Source: Cryptomeria japonica | Lineage: Eukaryota > Streptophyta > Pinopsida > Cupressales > Cupressaceae | NCBI RefSeq assembly: GCF_030272615.1 | Contig: NC_081405.1 | Location: 310,885,235-310,945,234, forward strand | Direction: 5' to 3' | Length of the DNA: 60,000 nt | Part shown: piece after piece, positions 33,700 through 44,166 of the stretch | Layout: each line of letters begins with the position of its first letter | Numbering within the stretch: the first letter of the stretch is position 1 | Notes under the pieces: generated by a model | Databases searched by the model: none | What the model was told of the DNA's origin: nothing | What the model saw: only the letters and a program-made list of their open reading frames with translations | Position numbers and translations under genes: made by a program

Positions 33700-35309
33700 C
33701 TTGTTGCATTGAATCACAATAAGGAAAAACTGTCGCACAGGCTGCATCATCAAGTGCAATAGGTGATGTAATATCAATAGGAGGAGAGGAAACACAAGGC
33801 TCAAGAACAGGGTCACATGTGAGAATCCCCAAGTTCAAGTACCCAAAGTTCTCCTCAAAATTAGAATCATCACAAGAAGTGTGATCATCATGTGTAGAAT
33901 CATCATATGTGAAATCATCCTCATCAACAAAATCTGAAAAAGGAGTATAAACGAGATGCGTGATCAACCACCCCAGTCGCAATGATAGCTCTAGTCTCCA
34001 AGTCTCTAATGAAAACTGACACAGGTGTGAACTCCACAATTCTCTTTGTTTCCCCATGTGTGATTTGATAGATGGAAAGAAGATTGTTTGTCAAGTGGGG
34101 TTCACACAACACATCATTGAAGGAGTTATCCCCAATGGCAATAGATCATTTTCCAATCACATCCATGTATGTATTGCCCGTCAAAATCTGCAGCATGGTG
34201 CAAGGATCAAATGTAGAAAACATAGACTGCGAAGATGCCATATGATGAGAAGCTCCTGAATCTAGAAGCCATCTCCCTGAATCATGACTTGTAGTAGCAC
34301 AAAGAGATTTTCCTTGTCTTGTCCCAAAAGAGTGAGACTTCGCACTTGTAGAAGCCATGAATGCTTGCCCTTTACCTTTTGAATGAGAGGAAGTGAAAGT
34401 TGATGAATCCTCCTTCATATAGGCATGAGGCAAATCAATGTTGTGCTTTTTGAGGATATGTGTGAACTCATCAATCTTCTTAGAAGGGCAACGCCGCTTC
34501 TCATGACTAACCTTTTTACAATAGGCACAACTAAGTCTCTCTTTTAGTGAATTGTCCTTCTTGGAAGAGGATGAATCTCCTTGTTGTGGAGAAGGTTGTA
34601 CTTTGTCCTTAGGCTTTGATTGCCATTTCTTTTTGTTTCAGTTATCCTTTCCTTGATTTCCTTTGTTCCCTTGATTTTCCACTAATGCTTGAGACTTAGA
34701 AGTCTTTTGAATTCCCATGCTTATCAACTTAGTTTGTTCCATCATCAACATTTTAGCAAAAGCATCAAATGTAGGCATTGCGTAGCTTGAACCCATTGTC
34801 ATCCTATGGGTTTGGAAACTAGAAACAAATGTTGCATATTCTTGTGGAAGTTTGCCCATCAAATTGAAGATCAATTGAGTATCCTTCTTATCAATGCCAC
34901 AATCCTTGAGTTGCACCCTCAACTCTTTTGCCTTAGTGACATTATCTTGTATTGTATCAAAGTTCTTGGGATCTAACATGGTGAGATCACTATCAATTTG
35001 ATATCGCCTAATCTCATCAACTTGACAATACAAGTCTTGAAACTTTTGCCAAGCATCCTTAATTAAGGTACATTTTTCAATATGAAAGATGAGACCCTTT
35101 GATACATACTTTCTTAAGGTACCAATTGCCATGATGTTCTTAGTGAGCCAATCCAAGTGAGAAACATGATTAGCCTTAGGATCAACGGGAGCAACAATAG
35201 TTCCATTAATGTAATGAGTTAGTCCTTTTTCCATAAGTTTACTCCATGCATCAATTTTCCAAGTAGCATAATTATGAAGAGTTAAGAGAGGAAAATTAGG
35301 AGAACCCAT
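33700..35309 (-). pseudogene. Copia-3 gag and protease relic
   Basis: Gag begins at ATG 35309 (MGSPNFPLLTLHNYATWK), as expected for Copia gag, with WSKLMEKGLTHYING and a 224-codon open stretch to a TGA near 34640. The same frame continues through a CX2CX4HX4C knuckle CAYCKKVSHEKRRC (34529-34488), then protease active site LLDSGASHHM (about 34271-34239) and the pre-integrase motif NNLLSIYQITHGE. After that an acidic Asp/Ser-rich segment runs to 33700 and the homology ends. It differs clearly from the gags of Copia-1 and Copia-2. Confidence 0.88.
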
Positions 35310-37030
35310 AGCAGAAAAATGAAAGAATACAAGAGCACAAAAGCACAAGAGACACCCCCCCAAATTCACTTAATCAAAGTACCCCCCCCCCCAAAAAAAA
35401 ATAAAATAAAAAAAATGATGATTTTGGCACTTTATATGCAGTGTGTGTACAATAGGCCACTTGCAAACAATGGAAAGGGCAAGGTGGACTTACGATTTTA
35501 TTTTACAACTGCCCCAATAGGCTAAGAACTACAATGCAAAAGACCAAAAAGATAGATCTATGCAATACAAGTGCCAAATTGGCCCAAAAAGACCATATGC
35601 TTAAAGTAAAATTTATACTCATAAACACTACAAACAGATAGCATATTATGAAAGTAGATGAAAAATTATGCAGTTTCAAAAAAAAAGACACCTAAAAAGG
35701 AGTTCGTATGAGCCCAAACGGAGTCCCAGAAGTTGCAGAAATGGGAATTGGATAGGTAAAATCACCAAAAACTGAAATTTTTGAAATATCTGTCCATCAA
35801 AATCATAAAATAATTCCACCACAAAAACGTATATGAAAAATTAGCCCATTTCAAAAAAAATTGCACCAAAAAAGGAGCAAAAATGAGCAAGATATGGCCA
35901 TTTGAAATTGAACTACAAAATCAAAAAGCTCAATGAAAGGGGCTGCCAAATTTTCAAAAAAATGATGATGTCATCAAATCATGCGATTAAAATTGACAGT
36001 CATATGGTCGTCGCCAAAGCTTCTCCTCCCTGCCTATGTGGTATCCGTACAGTACGGACGTGGATCAACAAGATAATGCCAAATGTCGTACGGTGATGAC
36101 TTGGTAACAAGGCGGCTGACTAAGATCTCTCATGTCAGTACGACAGGGTGACTATGTTCCTGCGTGTACTACTGACTGGGCATCTGGTTGTCTCTATCGT
36201 GGATGAATCACAAGGTGACATGTTTCCTTATGGCACCCGGGTTAGAGGAGTCGTCGGAGCTCAAATGACAGGAGTAAGGTCACGCAGGGGCTGTCGGAAG
36301 GAGTTGTCATCGAGAGAACAACTGTCAGTGTAGTGGTTGGGCGATGGGAGGAAGTGAGTCATGGGTGCGAGGATGTATCAACATGAGGAGCCTGTACATC
36401 GCAGGAGGTGGCCAAAATGTGCAGGGGTACGGGCAGAGAACCTGCAGTGGCTGTCGTAGAACGACAGAAGCTGTTGGGAACGGAAGCCGCCGGCGGGGAG
36501 CCAGTGTCGGGTGAGTCGGGTCGGAAGTCTGTAGGGTCTCGGTGGCGGTTGGGCAGTGGTTGTGCAATGTCGTCAGGAGACAGAGCGAAGTACAAGCGGT
36601 CGACACAAATGCCTACAAAATCTGCAGACCCTGCTACAATGAAAGCACAGTACGGGTGTCGAGGTAAATACCCCCCCCCCCCCCCACACACACAAATAAA
36701 TAATTTTTGATTTTTTTAATTTAAAAAAAAAGTTTTACAATTGTTTATAAAAAACTACGAAATGACAAATATATAAATTAAAATTTTCACAGAAAAATGA
36801 ATTCTTTAATTTTTTTAAAAATAAATTCGTATCGTACCACCCGAATTGGGCAAAAAAATTCATCCAAGCCCCGAAGTCAACTTTCACCCACTATAGGCAA
36901 ATTTATAGTCAAAATTCATGGAAACACCCACATAGACTCAATGGCGAGGTTGGATTTGGTCTAGGACGCCTCTCGAAGATGCTGCTCCGCAGAACAATGC
37001 CTCTCAAAGACGAATCAGTGACGCTCTAAT
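35310..37030 (-). other. Copia-3 long leader with GC-rich island and C-tracts
   Basis: Between the primer binding site and gag lie 1.7 kb without a supported gene. Notable are a GC-rich stretch (about 36000-36660) with several GTACGG/CCGTAC words, a poly-C plus (CA)n tract (about 36671-36700) and a second C-run with A-run (about 35383-35415). A plus-strand open frame at 36408-36710 crosses the island but has no recognisable domain. Confidence 0.5.
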
Positions 37031-37043
37031 GGCTTTAATACCA
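37031..37043 (-). other. Copia-3 primer binding site
   Basis: Minus strand TGGTATTAAAGCC directly after the LTR, close to the initiator-tRNA site TGGTATCAGAGC. Confidence 0.85.
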
Positions 37044-37481
37044 TGTGAGATTTTGCCAAGATCAAGAGCTGAATGAAAATTACAAAATAGAGAGACAAAA
37101 TATAGGACAAGAATAAACCGTATTCTTATCAATAGATAAATGATCAATTGTTCAATAGTTGTTCAATACAATGAATATGAGCCTGCTTATATAGGCAAGG
37201 CTATATGGATAAGTTAGCACACAAACATGACATGTAGCTCAATAAGAAACAAGGGTAGGTAGGGATAAGTAGGGGTAGGTAGGAGAAATAATATAATATT
37301 CCACATGAGGTGGATCACCCATCGAATGTGGAATGTAACAACAAGATAAGACCACAAAAGGTAGAAATTCTCCTACACACACTATCCCAATGTGGCACAA
37401 ACACCCAAGTGTCTCATACCCAAACTACTATGAAGTGCATTATCTGAAGTAAACTTAAGTAAGGTGCAATAATATCCAACA
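37044..37481 (-). repeat. Copia-3 5' LTR
   Basis: 438 bases; in element orientation TGTTGGATATTATTGCACC to CTCACA. A TATA box GCCTATATAAGCAGGC (minus, 37196-37181) sits in the middle, as expected for an LTR promoter. Confidence 0.85.
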
Positions 37482-38588
37482 TGAATAAATAATTACACCA
37501 ACAATATAGGCTATTAGGATATATGTATGATTACAATCAATGTGAGGATCTAATCATAAATTTCTCCTCAAAGGCCAAGGTGATAAGAAGAAGAGAGTCA
37601 TGGACCAAAATTCAAATGGAAAAGGAGAAGAGAAAGGGGCTTGACTACTCCTATAAAGGATCACACATAGGTTGATGACCTTGTTTTGAGAGTAAGTATA
37701 ATGTTGGACAACATTGTAAATATCCTTGCAAGTGTCCCATGGTAGGTTGTTAATAGATAAAGTCCTTCATTTGCATCAATTGTTGTGCCTCAGAGCCCTC
37801 GGTAGATTGTGCCTTTTCAATAGATATCAAAAGGAAGACATCCCATGGTACATTATCCAATAGGGGGTGATGAAGCAGGACCAAGTGTCCAATAGGTCAG
37901 CTAGGAGTCAAATCTTCTAGCTAGGTTGTCATTGCACCCCCTCCTAGTGATAGGATGACAATAAATTTTAGGACTAATGGCCAAGTTATGGATGATGTGA
38001 GAGCAATAGATTGCTTTGAATTCATGGAGGATGATAAGTTCATCACTAACAAAAAAATTTATCAATTCATCTTGAAATAAAAGGGTGAAAATTTTCAGAG
38101 GGAAATGAAGTATCAAAATGTGTCCATGAAAGATAGAAAAAAAGTTGTTGCAAAGATATGGGCAAAAATTAGTGAAGAAACGGTAGACATGTCCCTAGAG
38201 AAGGGGAGAGAACATATGAAAGACAATGAAGCCTATTTCTAGAAGTTTGGGACATGTCTTCTACAATAGCCTTTGACACCATCAAGAGACGAAAAAGTGA
38301 TGATACCATCTTAACTTCTTATAAATAGGTCCAAGAATTGTACTTTAATCCTAAGCATGAAACCTTAGCCATTTGGTTTGTATATCTTGTAACAAACAAG
38401 CCACAAATTGTCAAGGATTCAAATGAATTGACTTGCAATTTAATTGTCAAAATTTTGGGAGATGCAACTACATCTTAGGTTGTAGCTCTCATAGCAAATG
38501 TTTCAATGTTTATAGAGGCAGTTGTGATAAAGATGAAGGTAGAAATTACCAAGCTAAATGAAGAAAATATAAAATTAAGAGATCATTG
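37482..38588 (+). pseudogene. Coding-like relic, left part (split by the 38589 element)
   Basis: Plus-strand frames read as protein: GYMYDYNQCEDLIINFSSKA and KIQMEKEKRKGLDYSYKG (from about 37510), then PPPSDRMTINFRTNGQV, DKFITNKKIYQFILK and KVVAKIWAKISEETVD, and near the end ITKLNEENIKLRDHC at the insertion site. Stops are mainly TAG. The frame crosses the target duplication CATTG (38584-38588) and continues at 55242. A Cys-rich patch (QHCKYPCKCPMVGC) may bind metal. Family not recognised; probably a mobile-element ORF. Confidence 0.5.
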
Positions 38589-39665
38589 TGTTTTCATGAT
38601 TGAATTTCATATGTATTAAGCTAATTAAAAAATAAGAATGAATCACCAATTCTCAACTAATTAACAAACAACAAACATAACCAATGGAAATCAATACAAA
38701 ATGAGAAATGAATTCAAATAAAGACTCCCTCATCCTACATCTTTGCTTCCTTTGTGCTTCTTTGAATTGTGCTTATAGGTGGCTCTCAGGAGTTGCACTA
38801 AGATTCCTGCATAGATTAGACAATTATTTGAAGACTGTGATTCTTGATTGAATTGAGAAAAGAGGTTTAATTTATAAATTTTCAACACAAAGGAGGTGAG
38901 AAATAGAAATCAAGTGTTGATTGATAGATAACTAAGTTTGATTGATCAATGAACTCAATTGATTGGTCTATTAACTCAGATTGATTGGGGAGTCAACTAA
39001 ATAGATTGAAGAGTGAACTCAATTGATTAGACAATTGACTGGGTTGATTGGGAGATGACTGAATTGATTGAGAGATAATTGGTTAGTCAAATAAAAGGTG
39101 ATTGAAGGAGATTGAAGAGTTAATTGAGTTAACTAATTTGATCAACCAGTTATGATTTTCAACATGTGTTGTAGGAGATTGACTTGAAATTCAATTTCAT
39201 TTTGATTTGCATTTGAATTTGGGTTTTTGAATGTTGAAATGCACATGAGATTAACTGAAATTGACATTTGGTGAAATATTAATTTGATGAAATGAAATTA
39301 ATTGGAATTAGGTGAAATTCGAATTTGGGAAAAGATGAAATTATTTGGAATTAGAATTTGGGGAATTGGAGGAATAATTAATAATTTTAAAAAAATTATT
39401 TAAACATTAGAAATGAGCTTAATTAAATAATAAAGATTATTTAACTAAGGAATAAATCGTAATTAATTAAATAATTAATATTTAATTAATATTTGAAATA
39501 GGGTTAACTGATTAAAATGATTTGAGAATAGAAATAGAATAATTAGAAGTTTAGAAGGGTGATGATTAGAAGAAATAGTTAGTTTAATCAAATAATTAAA
39601 GAATTACTTAATTAATTAGACGAGTAATTAGTATATGATTAAAGAGACATTTTTAGGTGTCTACA
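38589..39665 (-). repeat. 3' LTR of the 38589-55236 element
   Basis: 1077 bases; plus-strand ends TGTTTTCATG and GTGTCTACA. Minus-strand TATA-like TTTATAAATTAAACC near 38870. About 10 percent different from the other copy by eye. Confidence 0.92.
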
Positions 39666-39709
39666 TTTGCCCCTCTTTGAGACAATGTCGAAACGACGTT
39701 GTTTCAAAG
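39666..39709 (-). other. Polypurine tract and 16-bp hairpin
   Basis: Minus strand AAAGAGGGGCAAA next to the LTR. Arms 39675-39690 and 39694-39709 pair fully over 16 positions (two G-U) around a 3-base loop. Confidence 0.8.
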
Positions 39710-39949
39710 AAAACAAAAAATTTCTTCCCCAGTATGCCCTGATGATACTTAGGGTATAATGCCCCCTCAAGAGATTGTTTATGTATTAAAGGTATGAATA
39801 ATCTCTCAAAAAGAAGAAGAATGTTAGATGAAAGATGACGAATGATTAATTGATGACATGAACGTAATTGATTAGATAGAAGAAATGGCTAGAGTGATTT
39901 GTAGATTGATTGAATGATAAGATTGATAGGGTTGATAGGATAAAGATAA

Positions 39950-40145
39950 AGTCTGGTTTCAGGAAGGACACATCCTGTATAAGACAAAAATGATCAAAAC
40001 GCTTGGTTTTAGGAAGGATACATCCTATATAAGACAAAGATAGATGATCACCTATGGTTTCAGGAAGGATACATCTTGTATAAGACAAATGATAGATGAT
40101 CATGTTTGGTTTCATGAAGGACACATCCTGTATAAGACAAATGAT
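39950..40145. repeat. Four tandem TGGTTTCAGGAAGGACACATC units
   Basis: Units of about 45-60 bases containing TGGTTTCAGGAAGG, then ACATCCTGTATAAGAC, are repeated four times. Related words recur beyond Copia-2 at about 48485-48565 and 49070-49145, so the array was longer before Copia-2 inserted. Confidence 0.85.
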
Positions 40146-40197
40146 AGATCAAAATATGATGAAAGTGAAAAATAATTGATTGATAGATAGAATAATT

Positions 40198-41806
40198 TGT
40201 TGGCATTATGTGAACCGGTATGAAGGAATAATGATATTGTATGTTGTCATTGATGTCAATATGTGACATGATGTGAACCGACACATGTGATAGGTGAGAA
40301 GAGAGAACCGGCATATGTATGAACCGATATATATGCCAAAGTGAAGCAGCATGTCAAGATGAACCGACATGTAGTTATGGGAACCGACACATGGAAGCAT
40401 TGTGTGACTATTGGTTGGTAGGTAGTTTCCACTTCAGGATTTCTGGTTGGAGTACCTCAAGCCTATGTGACTCAATCAGTGATCTTTGTGTGATAAGTTA
40501 GCAGTATAACAGAGAACAGATTGTGTTGCCACGTAAGCCCTATGCGTGTGAAGGATCTTGCATGAAGAAGACTATCCCTATCCACCTTGGGAATGTGCGA
40601 AGTTGGTCAAATGGTGATAACGCATGATGGGTTATTAGCCGCCATGAAATCGGTGGATAATGGACGATGGAGAATGTCTTGAGATCGATTCAAGAGTGTT
40701 GCATTTAATGCAGTATGATTCAATGGTCAGGATTGAACGGTTTGAATTGCTTAATCTAACAGGTTTAGGGTTTAGGGTTTTTGCTACCGACCTGTCTGTT
40801 TCCTATAAGGTCAATGTGTTTCTTTCTAAAGTTGTTGGCAAAAGTTGTATGTGTGTAACCAAGGGGAGTGATACGTGATTCTTGCCAGACCAAAGGAGAG
40901 AAGAGATATCTGAAAAGTGAATGTGCAGAAGGTGAAGAGGAGCCGAAACAGATCTGCATTAGTATTGAGTGTTGTTACCAGATCATTGTAATTCCAGTTG
41001 ATCTTTAATGACTTCAACAGTTTTGAAATCCCTTAATAGGGTAGCCTTAACCAACTTGATTCAAATCCCTTAACAGGGCAACTCGAAGTTATTGAGTTAT
41101 GGGAAGCTATAGAGCTTTGGAGATCCTTTAGCTATTGAGTTCTTGAAATCCATTAACAAGGTAACCCTAACCAGGTTTAACCCTTAACCGGGTATTATAG
41201 CCATCCCTTAACCGGGTGATCCCTGACAGGATCGGTTCCTAGCAGAACCTATTGTAATGTCTTTAACCGGACAAGGCTCCTAACAGAGCGAACTTCTAAA
41301 GAGTTCAAAAAGCAGCTTGTGGGTATTCATCCCCACCGTGGTTTTTCCCAGTTGGGTTTCCACATGAAAAATATGTGTGTCATGTGAGATGCTTTTATCT
41401 TGTGATGCTTTGTTATTACCTGTTGAGCATATGATGGTTCTATGTTTTATGCCTATCTATAAAACATATTGAACTAACTATTGTGAAGATCAGATAATAT
41501 ATTACCTATTCATGCATGAGGGTGTAATGGTGTTGTAGTATTGAGCTAAGAGGAAAGCTTAGTGAGTAATCAGTTTATGATTGTTTTAGTTGTTCTGGGT
41601 CTTACCGGTTGCATTCTGTTTCAACCAGTATCACTATTTGCCAGTCATTCAGAGTATTTGTTGTCAAACCAGTTTTGGACTCTATTTTTGTTTGTACTGA
41701 TTCACCCCCCCTCTCAGTACCAGTTTTGGACTCTATTTTTGTTTGTACTGATTCACCCCCCCTCTCAGTACCAGTTTGGTACTATTCGTTCATCTTTGAG
41801 TTATCA
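40198..41806 (+). repeat. Copia-2 5' LTR
   Basis: 1609 bases. The first 200 bases hold at least six GAACCGRYAYATG words; a CCC-TTAAC-GGG array is at about 41028-41290; GGGTTTCCACATGAAAAAT at about 41355. A 51-bp unit is duplicated here (41669-41770) but single in the 3' LTR. Confidence 0.95.
41669..41770 (+). repeat. 51-bp tandem duplication in the Copia-2 5' LTR only
   Basis: Copies 41669-41719 and 41720-41770 begin CCAGTTTTGGACTC and include the CACCCCCCCTCTCAGTA stretch; the 3' LTR has one copy. Confidence 0.95.
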
Positions 41807-41808
41807 AT

Positions 41809-41822
41809 TGGTATCAAAGTGC
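41809..41822 (+). other. Copia-2 primer binding site
   Basis: TGGTATCAAAGTGC, two bases after the LTR, close to the initiator-tRNA complement. Confidence 0.85.
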
Positions 41823-41875
41823 TCTAGGTCCTCTGTGTTGTAAGCTTAACCGCTTGAGGTAAAGATCCTAGTCAA

Positions 41876-43113
41876 ATGATGAAGAGGGAAGGTCCAAAGT
41901 TTAACAGGGAAAATTTTGGTATATGGAAAGATAGAATGAAGATATTCATCAGAAGTATGGGTGCTCAACACTGGAGTTATGTTGAGAATGTCTATGTTGT
42001 TCCTACCGGTACTCTCACCGATGACCAAAAGAGAGAGATACAAGAAAATGGGCAAGCCATGGAAGCCCTTATTAGTAGTCTATCTGACATTGAGTTTATT
42101 GATGTTTAGGACAAGGTAAATCCCAAAGAGGTATGGGATGCTCTTGAAAATATCTATGGTGGTGATGAACATGTAAAATAGGCTAAGGAAGAAAGCCTGA
42201 GAGGAAAGTTTGAAGATATGCGGATGGTTGAAGGTGAGACCATTCAGCAGTATGGAATAAGACTCAAAACAATTGTTGGAGAAATTAAGAGTGCAGGTGG
42301 TAAAATAGAAGATTCCACTGTAGTAAGCAAAGTCCTAAGATCCCTATTGTTGGTCTATGCAATAAGGGTTGCTGCTATTCAGGAGCTGAGATCAATAGAC
42401 AAGACTAAGGTATCCTTGGACTCCATCATAGCCAAGTTGACAACCTATGAGCTAAATAGTTTTGATGGAAGTGTTCAAAAGACTGAATCAACATTTAAAG
42501 CTTCTGCTATATCATCTAGAAAAGGAAAAGAGCTAGCACTAGTGGTGAACCTAGACAAAGCAAAGAAATGAATGATGAGGAGATTTTGATGGCATTTGAA
42601 GCTCTCCTTGCCAGAAAGCTTCCTAAAGGAACTGATAAATACAAAGGTAAGTTACCTTTGAAATGCTTTTCCTGTAACCGGATAGGACATATTGCTATAA
42701 ACTGTCCAAATGGTGATAACAGGGACAAACCTAAAAGGTTTAGGAAATTCAAAGGAGGAAACTGTTTCGTAGCAGTTGGTGAAGGTGTCACAGATGAGGA
42801 ATCAGAAGATGAAGAGAATGAAGACATTGTGTTTGTTGTTGTAAAGGAAGATGTGGTAGACAAGAAGGCTCTTGTCTCTCGGTTTGATAATTCCAATGAA
42901 TGGATCATTGACAGTGGCTGTTCTCACCATATGACTGATGACCAGAGCAAGTTTCTATCCTTGGAGGAGTATGATGGTGGTGTGGTTCGCTTTGGCAATG
43001 ATGCACCATGCATGGTCAAAGGCAGAGGGTCCATCTCTCTGAATGGAAAGAGCAGTGCTGACAATGTGTACTGGGTTGATGGCCTCAGACACAACCTTCT
43101 GAGTGTTGCCTAG
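41876..43113 (+). pseudogene. Copia-2 gag and protease
   Basis: Starts MMKREGPKFNRENFGIWKDR at 41876. TAG stops at 42107 and 42179 interrupt the capsid region, and a frameshift near 42560 precedes the zinc knuckle CFSCNRIGHIAINC (42664-42705). Protease active site WIIDSGCSHHMT at 42901-42936, then VRFGNDAPCMVKGRGSI. The TAG at 43111 falls where the NLLSVAQL motif requires Gln. The two proteins are one polyprotein in intact Copia elements. Confidence 0.93.
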
Positions 43114-44166
43114 TTGAATGACAGTGGCCTCACTCTGGAATTCAAGAATGGAGTTTGCAGAATCAAAGGAAAAGAGGGTGAATTGGTGGCCACTGACATG
43201 TAGACCAAAGGTAACCTATTTCATTTGAACTCAAATATAAGCACATGTCTTATGGCTAAGTTTGATGATAGCTGGATATGGCATAGGAGACTCTGTCATG
43301 TAAACTTTGATAACATTGTGAAGGCTAGTAAGATCAAGGCAATTAGAGGGTTGCCGGTGCTAAGCAAACTGGATAATACCTTGTGTAGAGAGTGTCAATT
43401 GGGGAAAATGTCTTCCTCAACCTTTAAAGGTAAATCTTTGACTACTAACAACTTGCTTGATCTTGTGCATATTGATTTGTGTGGTCCTATGAAAACTAGA
43501 AGTGTGCAGGGTGATAGGCACTTCATGATTCTCACTGATGACTGCTCAAGAATGATGTGGATCACATTCTTGAAAGATAAGTCTGAAGCCTTTGTGAAAT
43601 TCAAAGCTTTCAGAGCATTAGTGGAGAAGGAAAGCGATAAAAGGATCAAATGTCTTAGAACTGATCAAGGAGGGGAATTCACTTCTGGTGAATTCAACAA
43701 GAATTGTGAAGAATTTGGTATCAAGAGACAGTTGTTTGCCCCCCGGACTCCACAACAAAATGGCCTAGCAGAGAGGAATAACCGGATTGTGGTTGAAGCA
43801 GCTAGAACCATGTTGATTCAAGGGAAGGTAGCTCACACCTTTTGGAGAGAAGCAGTGAGCACTATAGTCTACACAATGAACCAGATACTCATCAAGAAAG
43901 GTAAGGACAAAACTCCTTATGAGTATTGGACTGGTAAGACACCTGTGGTTAGCTACTTTAGGGTATTTGGTAGCAAATGTTACATCAAGAGGAGTGAACA
44001 TCAGGGCAAATTTGAAGCTAAATGTGATGAGGGAATATTCCTAGGATATTCCACCAAGAGTAAAGCTCTCAAGTGCTACAACAATAGGACTCAGAGAATT
44101 ATGGAAAGTATCAATGTAAGAGTTGATGAATCCCCTGAGAAAACTGAGGAAACCGACAGTGAGTAG
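43114..44166 (+). pseudogene. Copia-2 integrase
   Basis: After a TAG at 43201 a 314-codon open stretch has the zinc-binding region (RLCHVNFDNI, CRECQLGKM), core HIDLCGP, KCLRTDQGGEFTS and PRTPQQNGLAERNN with all three acidic catalytic positions present, then FGSKCYIKRSEHQGKF. Better preserved than the Copia-1 copy. A TAG ends it at 44164-44166 in the variable linker. Confidence 0.95.

Larger units (their letters stand above)
33691..37481 (-). mobile_element. Copia-3: truncated minus-strand Copia element
   Basis: 5' LTR (37044-37481), primer binding site, a 1.7-kb leader, gag and the start of pol are present; integrase core, RT, RNase H and 3' LTR are missing. The left edge abuts the PMD gene tail at about 33690. 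No target duplication can be checked because the 3' end is lost. Confidence 0.85.

Noticed and set aside
28824-37481. Treating 28824-37481 as a single complete insertion with a target duplication
   Set aside because: GCTTT before 28824 is not found after 37481, and Copia-3 lacks its 3' half, so deletions have removed the evidence.
38589-39709. Reading the 38589-55236 element as plus-oriented with a self-priming hairpin after its 5' LTR
   Set aside because: On the minus strand the same bases form a good polypurine tract (AAAGAGGGGCAAA) next to the LTR, and TGGTGAACC follows the other LTR as a primer site; minus orientation explains both.
39675-39709. MicroRNA precursor or tRNA-like structure
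   Set aside because: Stem of 16 pairs with a 3-base loop is too short for a miRNA precursor and has no tRNA arms.
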